Assembly: GCA_031549415.1 (NCBI GenBank)
Contig: JAVBPU010000009.1
Location: 1-64,000, forward strand
Direction: 5' to 3'
DNA from: Limiplasma sp031549415
GTDB lineage: Bacteria; Bacillota; Clostridia; Christensenellales; Aristaeellaceae
DNA length: 64,000 bases
The notes under the pieces are model-generated. The model worked only from the letters and a program-made list of their open reading frames with translations. It was not told where the DNA came from and did not search any database. Position 1 is the first letter of the stretch, and each line of letters starts with the position of its first letter. Below, in pieces: positions 18,401-23,692 of this stretch. A program made the position numbers and the translations under genes.

Positions 18401-20827
18401 AATACGGATGCCCAGAACAAGCAAATCATTACCATGACCAACTATGTGACCAAGGTTGAGATTTCCAAGTTGGCGGCAGGCGCCTCTCACGTGGCAGGAG
18501 CCATCCTGGAGATCCGGGAAGGGGCAACGCCGGTACGCCGTTGGCAGTCCAACGGCACAGGCAGCCAAGTCTTCTACGGCCTAAAGACCGGCACCGTCTA
18601 TACACTGATGGAACTGATTCCGCCTCCCGGCCATGTGGCCATTGACAACGCGCCTCAGTTCACCATCGCCACCGGCGGTACCGTGACAGTGGGTGGTACT
18701 GTTCCCAATGAGCTCACCACCACACCCAGGGCCAGCATTACCATGATTGGCGATCCGGCGAACATGGGATACGCTAGCGAGCCAAACTTCAGCGGGAACG
18801 TAAGCCTCACCGTGATCGACCCGCTGTTGAATGTGGAGTTTGGCAAGAACAGCGACCTCACCCTTACCGCCTTGGACGGAGCTGAGATGGAACTGTATGA
18901 GGGCGCTTATGCTGCGAATAAGACCCCGTACCTGACCTGGACCAGCGCAGGAACGCCTTACAAGCCTACCAAGCCCTTGCAGGTGGGTCAGCTCTATACC
19001 CTGCATGAGCACAAGGCGCCCGATGGATATCGCCGGGCAGCGGATATGTCCATTACCATCGCCAACACCACCAACTTGCAAGGCCTGACCATGGTGGACC
19101 TGGCCACCCGCGTTTCCATCGCCAAGGTGGCGCCTGGCAGCACCAGCGCCAACCCCATCTATGTCGAGGGCGCGGAGTTGACCCTGCGGGAAGCCGGCAC
19201 CAATGGCAGGCTGGTAGAAACGTGGACCACCATAGCCGCGCCCAAAGAGTTCATAGGCGTTTTGGTACCGGACCGCGATTACATCCTCACCGAAACCAAA
19301 ACCCCGGCGGGCTATTCCACAGCGACAGCCATCCCCTTCAGAATCACGCAGACGGTTTCTTCCTACGACATCACCATGGAAGATAAGCCCCTGGACATCC
19401 GCATCGCGAAGATGAACCATGACGGAACCGGCTATCTGGACGGCGTGGAGCTGGAACTGTATGCAGGCGCGTCTGTTGTGGGCGGCACAAAGATCGACAG
19501 CTGGACCACCAACGCCACCAGCTATCACACCCCAGCCGTCAAGCTGGAAACGGGCAAGACCTATACCGTGCATGAAGTGTCCGCCCCGGTGGGCTATACC
19601 CTGGCTCCGGATGTGACCTTCACCGTGCGAAATGGTGCGGATCAACAGATTGTGGAGATGCGGAACATCAAGACGGAAGTGCGCTTCATTAAGCTGAATC
19701 AGCACTCCGGCCAGCCCCTGGCGGGCGCCGCGCTAAAGGTTGTGGATACGGCCACAGGCAACACCGTAGCCAACTGGACCAGCGCGGTGACCCCCCATGT
19801 GATCTATGGATTGCCGGTGGGTTCGTACTCCCTGGTGGAAGACACCGCTCCCGCAGGATTTGCCAAAGCGGTCAGCGTGCCCTTCACCGTGAATACCAAG
19901 CAGCAGGCAATCACCGTGACCATGGAAGATCCGTTTATCTACAAGTTTAGCAAGGTGGACGCCACCACCCGCGCCCTCTTGTCCGGCGCAGTGCTCCACA
20001 TTGAGGACATGAGCGGCAACATCGTGGAACCGGACTGGACCAGCTCCAACTACGTGCCCCATGAAGTGGTGGGCGTGTTGAAAGCGGGCACCAGGTACCG
20101 GGTGGTAGAGGTCACCCCGCCCTTTGGGTACCAAAGGGGCGGCCCGTGGGAATTCACTTTTGCCGCCAGTTCGACGCCCCAGACCTTTGCGCTGGATAAC
20201 GTGCGCACCGTTACGCCTCCCACGCTGCCTCCGGGACCGGGTCCGAATACCGTGGACGTAGTGGTGACCAAGCGTTGGGTGGACAACAACAACGCGGCGG
20301 GCATCCGGCCCAGCTCCATCAAGCTGAACCTGTTCCAGAAGCTTTCTACCGATACGGCCTACCCTGCGGCCCCGTTGGTCTCCGTAGACGTAACGGGCAC
20401 CACCAACACCTGGCGGTTCACCTTTGCGGATTTGGATGCCAGCAACGCCAGCAATGTGCGGTACGACTACCTCGTCACAGAGGACCGGGTGGCAGGATAC
20501 GACACCACCTATGCCAATAACGGTAGAAGCATTACCAACACCATTCCTCAGAACCCGAACCAGCCCACCGCCACACCTTTCGCCACCCCCACGGCCCTGG
20601 TGAACATTCTGGGCAACCGGATCCCCTTGGGCGTGAAATTTGTGGACGGAGAATGGGTATACATCGATGAGTACAACACCCCGCTGGGTACCGTGGCCCT
20701 TACAGGCAACGATACCAACTGGATACTCATCGGAGCCGCGGCCCTGATGCCGCTGCTGGTCGCCGTGCTGGCTGCCGTGGAGATCCGCCGCCGTAAAAAG
20801 CATACGGCTCGCAAAGCAGACCAGTAA
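3419..20827 (+). CDS. Giant wall-anchored SpaA/Cna-B repeat adhesin (5,802 aa)
   Basis: A very large secreted surface protein, probably a filamentous adhesin. Residues 1-37 are a signal peptide (basic N-region, LFLCVMMLCGSLPLSLAFG). Residues about 40-1,840 are an array of Ig-like modules, split by a Gly/Pro hinge near 955-970. From about 1,846 (KINKFDEENVNKKLAGAKFQ) to 5,700 run more than 30 SpaA or Cna-B modules. SpaA modules show an early V..K.D lysine, a LAGA.L segment and E..AP.GY; Cna-B modules show KTW or KKW and NLY or VQL. In these families Lys-Asn or Lys-Asp isopeptide bonds form within modules, with a catalytic Glu. Residues about 2,272-3,305 and 3,306-4,340 are a tandem duplication. 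The C-terminus has VALTGND at about 5,759, a hydrophobic helix and RRRKKHTARK, so it is a sorting signal without a canonical LPxTG. AGAAGG lies 9 bases before the ATG. The sortase gene follows. The ligand is unknown. Confidence 0.9.
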   Translation: MKNWKMKLIPMARRMASLFLCVMMLCGSLPLSLAFGETQEFHSNEVGTGMEGDGDMGTMGVTPPLQSLLDWCKPGSATLAFTLNGNPISSGATLPRGADIGLLLDFALKDEFQTECDTTNTFYYDFPVSMQIPDLNDTFYGENPITHANEPLMHWQIVDNRLTLSFTPEFFGTTRNNVTGFVNFSAKLLTNFIVNGQTTYTFPGITTATFHFPLGEVQGAKNILSCAIENDKPTATYEVTFWADDNLNYAEIVETVGSFLTVDYTSATLYKADVLQAGGVTGDATGHKFTVNNVEPNVKYTVRYKATLPVDKLIAGQLAQSYTATETNRTNTAVINWKAYNTVTGTVNAGSAIASIEEDIFSLNKTYAGIVNGNAVFNISFTPKLNFEKLEIEDIPGSLFTTVDGVAGVLKDSSGVVQPGRKGTINNAVANTTYTYTYEVPFDFQNMFDRKFLSTLGPVPRTNTAKLTWTRDGQSGSVTKDVTISADGTIQFRKEGSGYTFTEPGHEGFLVNFYIYIDKSNFPKAFSPERMVVEDTLGEYFTLIPTIFNLTIDSVQSTDYILTQNGQNIKIEILNFDCTKNYAIRYACRVDEAALLSGNFASGVSDPAIKAKRQNNAKLSWKAGTRTGQITASGWETKIADKPTMLSLAKYGGTKILYEASTGQYYLPLEFSFKVYSKLDEITFTDLYPDMYAKSLPAAVDPATWRSQVVITGPYTPTGSDILSYDLFKIHNVEPGNYTIQFRGYIGFIGNGRTYKDIYNDCNTHTNVVEAAWKKGGASGTVRTTHHLSTQDITLNKEGTVERDAQDRIVTYDINGYKYAHITWGIHFNGANLPWNGATLSDQMFGRQMIWAPDGVNKMLTFSVGYMNGISTSIARTGTNRIGTQDYLQEFVYNIGASGEDVKSDGFYYHYNSLIRLPSNAAKITAENKVTLKHDLWGKYVENADAVVFDWDPDNAGGDGGGSGPGGPGGPASIEKTLLKVDLDATPVTGEWETKITVPAGVTLTNVVLSDYMNFWYPESYFVIDPPSKLDLSITGLNAGVTYTTSIGTDEYGKNRLYITFTGNITQSFTLKYKNIYELSKFNTRQKVYRNYADLEYKVLGDGNYIYYIVDDDYWLHGKAEMTKRVVPGPNNEQVQYDPVSNKYYIQWEIIFDDATRVGKPVILRDYAPYYHRYLENSFEVVSPAGLAVTAGPLESNDTLPIRFTPTSKKTIFRLKTYLFDDHIGYDTAYTNTVNLRNADDTENVETAQATVNAQVRIFQKDAKPPTGGIQDVMEAYFDETLDAYVIDWAVELHDLTRGSKAGVNTIIADNFPQALDLVPGSARTEPVRPITTELISSTGGLYNYRFTIGPDPNPNSDGKMILFYRTFVEETAVNTTSSEYIWQNKAQLWHHEVGGGIIAENFAQGKMLPFRRTASKTGIKGYDPAFGSKITWEIHYDEPGRAGQQLTVKELIPDGLIVKSVVVEKSDSTAVPFTLTDVAGNAITIADFAGQPGMDFHIVFTNPDTPVRIYVVTQVPPEATTHPTQTNFDFTNNAKFYSRTGKLLADVTAKVNIDKEITFTKNFNSGAYDPTRKVWYFMWKVELVADEFIGVPIYFEDTIPTGTRLHGEWAGSGKQPMVAHYTAEGTYISTTLVNYEVDGYNIRYYFTPISKKSVILVYTAVNEDYMFYEPPATAHTFLNVVKAYRQSDHSAITDFASASTVYGLPRDNVLSKSSSAGTNNRVSFSTVLNFADMDLNHLGTTVTLTDTLASHLKLVPDSVKVTVLPFLTTLPPSDYVVNYNNLTRELSFTVPDNQKLQIEFDCSLNGIPGTTVNVTNTINLTGLGLSATTVPKDYLVTKASAGLEYDVTFVKINKFDEENVNKKLAGAKFQLFEVDHATGIPSSTFKYEGTTDVSGELYLPSQTGGLQVNKLYMVKEVERPAGYALDTTEHYFLIPGDIGAQAVVDALRAVSGMPEFEINTAPEFNISNEIELRSRVTIEKLGVNGAALAGATLQILSEDKATILYEFTSAAVPTVIDNICELGKVYWLREKTAPAGYKVADDIKFELTEVPNGKGGTYGTATVVMQDIKNGVIICKVDSNGMALAGARLQVTDPTGTIIDTWTSNGAGHAVSGLTADMVYTLRELDAPPGYIKAPEILHFSVNAAGTVTWWRAQKPPPDGVSIPTYGGTIVYTNKPYVKIIKHDENDQPLAGASLELYKDSVAPENLVDSWISSATPHVVPVALESGTYVLFESDAPAGYEETQMTFTYTKGQTKVVTLKNEPSATIEYLDIVINKTWHPTANVTPPANLNFNLYRSVNGGAMALYDAPAPDQNPITLTYPVVTRTITGLPKNNEAQTETYTYEVREELPAGYVQVTNTATMSQDGTTLTCNFANKNFDIYIQKRDQNEDGLAGAQLTLYKEGPNGLSVVDAWTSVAASHQVHSLTEGRYVLKETEAPDGYYAYYGADDTIATFDVTQSGLTMLTQDVSGKFLYFSGQIVVYNKLYDVQISKFEGASSTHLPGAKLELYKGEIADGATPNAADKVDEWISDGTPHKVTVPLKAGKYTLIEIEAPSTSYHIAPYLPVTIVHTDATQSFSMRNYQRQPMNYKVFKEWDDNNDQDKKRPTSVQVRLLRDGVPVPGTEVTLSASNNPPWSHTWTDLPQRTNAGGFYTYSVEELNPAPYAPTLAPLPTPPPEGNDPPPPYAPGVKLVNRYAPETTEVTVEKKWVNNGYTGQPSSVTVQLMKNGSTTVGDAVELNSTKNWKYTWEDLPKYDGNSTTPIAYTVVETTVPSGYLATTERVVDDSETTKVTITNTATRVLIRKWARSFIDTTNRYIHLPGAILDIFEEGNLTTPVYTINPTTGAEMELLGVLTGGKKYVIKERKAPDGFIFIEPPSNEDPVTVDLTNCATAIAELDNYATNVVIRKFSSDPNGAPISGATLELRDSAGTLVKTLEFTDAVQVFSNAVGALSDASHYTAFDKAIVLEGILKAGETYTLTEIEAPLGYKKVETPLTFVVPTDATQQVKIMYDPPSENTHNLRVKKVDQFGNPVVGAVLAIRNMATGVDVATWTTVLDDDNETKHIFTLPEIPGKYELYEVSAPPSGNYTPSTQTVQFYASATDPVILSGVTFQNKINRIIINGKKFWSFRRANGAPVDITLNLYQDNNFTTPFKTLQLPAGQEDYTFDDNIPPGHTYEVREAPLDGFYTRKNGNDFTNTETGLKVYKYITGTTTLLGGATLELVEKGATPAQDKVIGTAWNTTDENPKEFYGVVTPGKAYYIREVTPPSGYLKAANVNFVAQDALAYTNVPTQEEFMYDTPIGTLDIQIDKTWVLDPANITPPNLNFNLYRSVNGGTMALYDAPAPNPANPILLTSGTTSITLTGLPKTNAENTETYTYEVREVVPAGYAQTTTPTSTMSTDGTKQTWAFTNKNIWIYVEKKDQDGNFLPDAEFTLYELVNGVEVPVTSWDSGSAAHLLDTLSLGEYILRETRTPDGYIERTPALSTQFKLTTTGLTRVSPAYAGITYSGNTITCTNQRRELIVSKLKFRDELALLSGFWERENVIPLANAELALYKGDIPDGVTPDEEDFVETWITDGTPHKITAPLQVGTYTIIEINAPPGFQRVPNHRVVIDNGQFAQELEIFDIWDTLISYTLYKVWNDNNNQDGQRPESIRVQLSKDGVLMPGTEVTLSADTDPAWTHTWNNLMKFTNTGSFHVYTAVELSDPAPYSATLKPRYTPDPPHSISSYNYNLENSYSPEATQVTVEKKWVNNGYTGQPSSVTVQLMKNGTTPVQDPVTLNAGNLWKHTWSPLPKYEGSTTPIDYTVVETVPTGYLATTDKVVDASGKTSVTITNTATRVVVRKWARSFIDTTNRNIDLPGAILDIFDIDDQIIPVYTIDPTTAAETVLLGVLTGGKTYIVKERGTPNGFILTTEEKTVDLTTCTTATVEMDNYATNVVIRKFSAPDRDHPNGEPISGATLELRDSAGTLVKTLEFTDAVQVLSNAVGALSDASHYTAFDKAIVLEGILKAGETYTLVETVTPLGYKKAPDLTFVVPMGQKQEVKIMYDPPSENTHNLRVKKVDQFGNPVEGAKLAIRNVATGVDVATWTTVLDVDGETKHIFTLPEIPGKYELYEQSAPPSGNYTPSTQTVQFYASATDPVILSGVTFQNKINRIIIKGKKFWSFRRANGAPVDITLNLYQDNNFTTPFKTLQLPAGQVDYTFDDNIPPGHTYEVREAPLDGFYTTKNGNDFTNTETGLKVYKYITGTTTLLGGATLELVEKGATPAQDKVIGTAWNTTDENPKEFYGVVTPGKAYYIREVTPPSGYLRATRVEFIAQDALAYTNVATQEEFMYDTPITKKDIKVTKVWDSNGAAIATFPDVTFELFQNGTRVDTVTLTHPATEHTFGNLETTDADGNSYTYDVQELTVAGYHTKKDTVPGGYKFTNTYTKVTVEKKRGETTRGLAGAMLEIWEVTTPAPSAPVYGPFESTENGFVIEGVLSSGKTYELRETFVPAGFIMADPVTFTVDQPVKSVPMKDLPTKVVIRKLDDQLPAQPVVGATLEIWKEGGTAAYKTYTTTAATQIISKDGIALSVAGDYQVGSIVLEAILEPGNYTLKEKPDAPAGYLLASPINFTVDDEGAVVNLTMVDVIDTTDFKVLVHKKDQFGDYVVGAVMRLYDLSKPAPDDLVEEWETDGQAKTFFLQSSTTNRYKIEEVTPPRGYTAITEPYVFNVSANSDAVKYGITLIDPRVFIDVKVTKTWRDPLGTLTHPTARINLYRNDAPTTVYQYVDLPAPATSTGTVTYTFANLPAEGPNKFKYTYTTAEVPMDGYVTVKNGDDYTNTPTNLIIHKRTPGGQLLPGVELGLYLNNVLVGSTWTTNPKQFVGVLKAGETYELREITAPLGYQKITPLPILIKTDGTEQSIDVEDPLKPWELTVRKVALNRSTGVETPLANVRLGIFVVGSVAATKEWTTDGTGSVTFTDLDPTQQYVLKEITPPSGFTQAVEVPFQINTDAQNKQIITMTNYVTKVEISKLAAGASHVAGAILEIREGATPVRRWQSNGTGSQVFYGLKTGTVYTLMELIPPPGHVAIDNAPQFTIATGGTVTVGGTVPNELTTTPRASITMIGDPANMGYASEPNFSGNVSLTVIDPLLNVEFGKNSDLTLTALDGAEMELYEGAYAANKTPYLTWTSAGTPYKPTKPLQVGQLYTLHEHKAPDGYRRAADMSITIANTTNLQGLTMVDLATRVSIAKVAPGSTSANPIYVEGAELTLREAGTNGRLVETWTTIAAPKEFIGVLVPDRDYILTETKTPAGYSTATAIPFRITQTVSSYDITMEDKPLDIRIAKMNHDGTGYLDGVELELYAGASVVGGTKIDSWTTNATSYHTPAVKLETGKTYTVHEVSAPVGYTLAPDVTFTVRNGADQQIVEMRNIKTEVRFIKLNQHSGQPLAGAALKVVDTATGNTVANWTSAVTPHVIYGLPVGSYSLVEDTAPAGFAKAVSVPFTVNTKQQAITVTMEDPFIYKFSKVDATTRALLSGAVLHIEDMSGNIVEPDWTSSNYVPHEVVGVLKAGTRYRVVEVTPPFGYQRGGPWEFTFAASSTPQTFALDNVRTVTPPTLPPGPGPNTVDVVVTKRWVDNNNAAGIRPSSIKLNLFQKLSTDTAYPAAPLVSVDVTGTTNTWRFTFADLDASNASNVRYDYLVTEDRVAGYDTTYANNGRSITNTIPQNPNQPTATPFATPTALVNILGNRIPLGVKFVDGEWVYIDEYNTPLGTVALTGNDTNWILIGAAALMPLLVAVLAAVEIRRRKKHTARKADQ

Positions 20828-20854
20828 GCATCGTCAACGGAACAACTAAACCAT

Positions 20855-20891
20855 GGCGAGGCTGCTGCAACAACGAAGCAGCCTCGCCTTT
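20855..20891 (+). terminator. Attenuator-like terminator between adhesin and sortase
   Basis: A 12-bp perfect stem (20855-20866 with 20877-20888), loop of 10 bases, followed by TTT. It lies 27 bases after the adhesin stop and 26 bases before the sortase start. The short T run suggests partial read-through, so the sortase would be made at lower level than the adhesin. Confidence 0.65.
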
Positions 20892-20916
20892 GCGAAGCAA
20901 GGAAGGAACCACCGGC

Positions 20917-23319
20917 ATGGCAAAAAAGAAGCGGAAACATAGCAGCGTAGGGTTGTATATTATGATTGCCCTCTGCTTTTTGACCAGCGCGGTGGCGCTT
21001 TGGGGCGCGCTGAGCAAGTTAAAGGTCCATCAGGAAAGCGCCGCCGCTTACCATGAGCTGCAGCAGGAAGTGGTTGCGCAAGAAATGCAACCGCTTTCGG
21101 AGAGTTCTGCCTTTGAGCAGGAGGAATACGTGCCCAAGGGATTGGAAGAGCAGGAGACAAACCAGGAAGATACCATGTGGTTTATCGAAATGGACAAGCC
21201 GCGCTTGGAGCATTCCTTTGAACGGGGGGAAGCCACCGCGCCCCCGGCCACAACGCAGGCGACGCAGCCCCCGTTAGAAAATCAGGGGGAGGCGGGAGAA
21301 CCCACGGAATCCGCCGCCCAAGGGCCTGCGCAGGTGCAAGAAAAGGCAGAGGCCACGGTCACGCCGCAGGCAGCCGCTGCAGCCATACCGCAGGGAACGG
21401 CTAAGCCGCAGGGCACAGTCACGCCGCAGGCGGCAGCTGCAGCCAAACCGCAGGGCACAGCCAAGCCGCAGGCATCCATTGAAGCTAAGCCGCAGGGCAC
21501 AGCTGCGGTCCAGACCACAGTCACGCCGCAGGCATCCATTGAAGCCAAGCCGCAGGGCGCTACCAAGCCACAGGCCACAGCAGAGGCCCAGACCACGGAC
21601 GCGCCAGAGGGAACGGCCCGGGCAAAACAGAACATTACATCGGAAGCGGCGATTCCCGGAACACAAACCCTTGCAAGGCAAGCGCAAGGCGCAGCAGAAA
21701 CCAACACCCAAGCCACGGCGGAGCCAAAGCAGGCCTCTATTCTGGAAGTGTCGGAGGAGGACGCGTCACCCTCCGCCCAGGCCACGATGGGGTTGCAGGC
21801 CGATGGGGCTTCCACCCCGCTGCCGCCCCCAGTCCCCATGAAGCCCAAGACCGCGGCCTCAGCGTCCACGGCGCCCTCCCAGACGTCCAGCCCTACACCG
21901 GCCCCCACGCCAAAGCCCACGGAGGAACCGGAATGGCAGCGCTTTGTGGACATCGACGAGGTACACTACACGGTGAATTTTCCCTATCTGAAAACCGTGT
22001 ATCCCAACGTGGTAGCCTGGCTGCTGCAGGAGGGCACCAACATCAATTACCCTGTCATGCAGGCCAAGAACAATGATTATTACCTGGACCGCATGTTCAA
22101 CGGGCGGGAGAATGAAGACGGTTCCGTGTTTATGGATAGCGGGAATTCCGCGTATTTTGTGGACGCCAACACCTACCTTTACGCTCATAATACAAAAGTG
22201 GGCACAATGTTTTCCACGCTTTCCAACTACGCCAGCCAAGAATATTATGAACAACATCCCGGGGCCCTCTTATTGACGCCCTATGCGGATTTCAAAGTAG
22301 ATTTTTTTGCCAGCACCGTCAGCTTGGTGGAGGAAGAAGCCCAATGGCGGGTGAAGCAGTTCAGCAAAAAGGCGGAATTTGAGGCCTATTTGGAGGAACT
22401 GAAAGGCAACTCTCTTTTCAAGAGCGATGTTTCCCCGGAATGGGGGGACCAGTGGTTGGTGCTTTGTACCTGTACCAACATACGGCACGGGCAGCGTTAT
22501 GTGGTGTATGGACGGATGCGTCAAATTCGCTACGGCACAGAGGAAACCATTACCCTCACCAAGATGAACATCGACGCGAAGCCCACCAGCAATGGCAAGG
22601 TACAGGTAGGCCCCCTGGGCGAAATGATGGTGTACGGGCAAAATGATCAGCTGTGGGCAGGCCTGCAGTTTGATGGCCGGGGCGGGGATAAGAAGCGCTC
22701 CTTCGGGGATGGCGGGGCGGGCCCAACGGCGGTGGCCATGGCCGTGGCCAACCTGGTTCCGGAAGAAAACCTGCCGCGCATCACCGGCTATTCCAACACA
22801 GCGGCGGGCTATACCTTCTGCACTTGCTCCGTGAACCAGTATTATTGCAACAAGAAGCATGCGCAATACCAGATTCAAACCCCTGAAGAATTTGCCCGGT
22901 ATTTGCCCATGGCCATGGCCAGCTTCACCACCGGTAATAACCTTTGGTCGGAAACATCCCGGACCGGCATTGGCGGTACAAGCATGCGTTTTGTGCAGTA
23001 TATCGCAGGCATTTATAAGCTGCAATTGACGCCCAGCCTGGACATTTCGGGTGCGGACGCCGCCCTGGCGCGGGGAGGCATGGCGGTTTGTTCCACAGGG
23101 GCGAATTCTCCCTTTGCCAAAGGAAGCCATTATGTTGTGCTGGCAGGGATGGACGAGACGCATTACTACCTTTTGGACCCCTTCCGCAGAACCAGTTACC
23201 AGGGCACGGACGCTGCCGGGTTGTTGGAAGTGGTTGCGCCGGGGGTGGTGCGCACTAAAAAGGACAATGCCCAGTGGCTGGGCCTCAACGCCTTCTATAT
23301 TTTGGAAAAGGGAAGATAG
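20917..23319 (+). CDS. Class B-like sortase fused to a C39-like domain lacking its catalytic cysteine
   Basis: An 800-residue type II membrane protein. Residues about 11-31 are the membrane anchor. Residues about 100-330 are a low-complexity stalk rich in Pro, Ala, Gln and Thr, with PQGTA, PQAAA and PQASIEAK repeats at about 147-228. Residues about 345-540 are a sortase with catalytic His424 (YAHNT), Cys519 (VLCTC) and Arg527 (QRYVVYG), so transpeptidase activity is expected. Residues about 590-795 resemble the C39_2 peptidase fold: G-G-A-G-P-T-A at 599-605, His738 (GSHYVVLAG) and Asp754 (YLLDPF). The position that is normally the nucleophile (GCGPT) is Ala601. The insert CTCSVNQYYC adds three cysteines. 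Start chosen at ATG 20917 with AAGGAAGG 10 bases upstream. It follows the adhesin, its probable substrate. The C39-like part may bind the substrate rather than cut it; that is inference. Confidence 0.87.
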   Translation: MAKKKRKHSSVGLYIMIALCFLTSAVALWGALSKLKVHQESAAAYHELQQEVVAQEMQPLSESSAFEQEEYVPKGLEEQETNQEDTMWFIEMDKPRLEHSFERGEATAPPATTQATQPPLENQGEAGEPTESAAQGPAQVQEKAEATVTPQAAAAAIPQGTAKPQGTVTPQAAAAAKPQGTAKPQASIEAKPQGTAAVQTTVTPQASIEAKPQGATKPQATAEAQTTDAPEGTARAKQNITSEAAIPGTQTLARQAQGAAETNTQATAEPKQASILEVSEEDASPSAQATMGLQADGASTPLPPPVPMKPKTAASASTAPSQTSSPTPAPTPKPTEEPEWQRFVDIDEVHYTVNFPYLKTVYPNVVAWLLQEGTNINYPVMQAKNNDYYLDRMFNGRENEDGSVFMDSGNSAYFVDANTYLYAHNTKVGTMFSTLSNYASQEYYEQHPGALLLTPYADFKVDFFASTVSLVEEEAQWRVKQFSKKAEFEAYLEELKGNSLFKSDVSPEWGDQWLVLCTCTNIRHGQRYVVYGRMRQIRYGTEETITLTKMNIDAKPTSNGKVQVGPLGEMMVYGQNDQLWAGLQFDGRGGDKKRSFGDGGAGPTAVAMAVANLVPEENLPRITGYSNTAAGYTFCTCSVNQYYCNKKHAQYQIQTPEEFARYLPMAMASFTTGNNLWSETSRTGIGGTSMRFVQYIAGIYKLQLTPSLDISGADAALARGGMAVCSTGANSPFAKGSHYVVLAGMDETHYYLLDPFRRTSYQGTDAAGLLEVVAPGVVRTKKDNAQWLGLNAFYILEKGR

Positions 23320-23476
23320 AGCAAATTCCAAAACATAACCCAGTCTTTGCGGATCTTTTCCCCAGGCGCGTTGCCTCGTCCGGTCAGCATAGCCCCACTA
23401 TGCCTCCCTCCCTCGGCTGAGCGCCAGGGAAAAATCTCTCGCAAATCCTGTGGCTACGTTTTCGGAATTTGCTCTA
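23317..23476. repeat. 160-nt imperfect palindrome overlapping the sortase stop codon
   Basis: The ends are a 13-bp perfect inverted repeat: TAGAGCAAATTCC at 23317-23329 and GGAATTTGCTCTA at 23464-23476. The arms stay alignable along their whole length, and the centre is GCATAG-CCCCA-CTATGC (23387-23403). About three quarters of arm positions match. The first three bases are the sortase TAG stop. The shape is that of a MITE-like or REP-like palindromic element; no transposase gene is present. A transcript would fold into one long hairpin. Confidence 0.75.
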
Positions 23477-23511
23477 AGAATAGCGAATCCATTCAGCGCC
23501 CTTCCCTACAG

Positions 23512-23539
23512 AAGCTGCCGCATCATCCCGGCAGCTTTT
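23512..23539 (+). terminator. Terminator of the sortase transcript
   Basis: Stem AAGCTGCCG (23512-23520) with CGGCAGCTT (23529-23537), loop CATCATCC, followed by TT. It lies just downstream of the long palindrome. Confidence 0.75.
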
Positions 23540-23570
23540 ATATTGGGAAAGCATCCCAGAAAGAAGTGCG

Positions 23571-23599
23571 TTTCCAAAACCCTGGAGGGATGGTATACT
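23571..23599 (+). promoter_or_regulatory. Candidate promoter of the P-type ATPase gene
   Basis: TTTCCA (23571-23576), 17-base spacer, TATACT (23594-23599). The -35 box matches consensus at four of six positions. It lies between the sortase terminator and the ATPase start. Confidence 0.45.
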
Positions 23600-23692
23600 A
23601 ATACTACCTTTGCTCCTTCACGGAATCACCAAAGCGAGCGGCACAAAGGGGGATGTACGCCAGGGGGCCATTCGGTTTCCGGCGGTAAGTAG

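Noticed and set aside
16193..18568. Long minus-strand open frame (791 codons) inside the adhesin gene
   Set aside because: Same shadow effect. The plus frame has clear SpaA motifs; the minus frame has none.
21282..21953. Minus-strand frames across the sortase stalk
   Set aside because: They arise from the GC-rich PQ/PA repeat and are low-complexity Cys/Gly/Ala sequence.
22270..23331. Minus-strand open frame (353 codons) opposite the sortase
   Set aside because: Antisense to the sortase and C39-like domains, whose motifs are clear in the plus frame.
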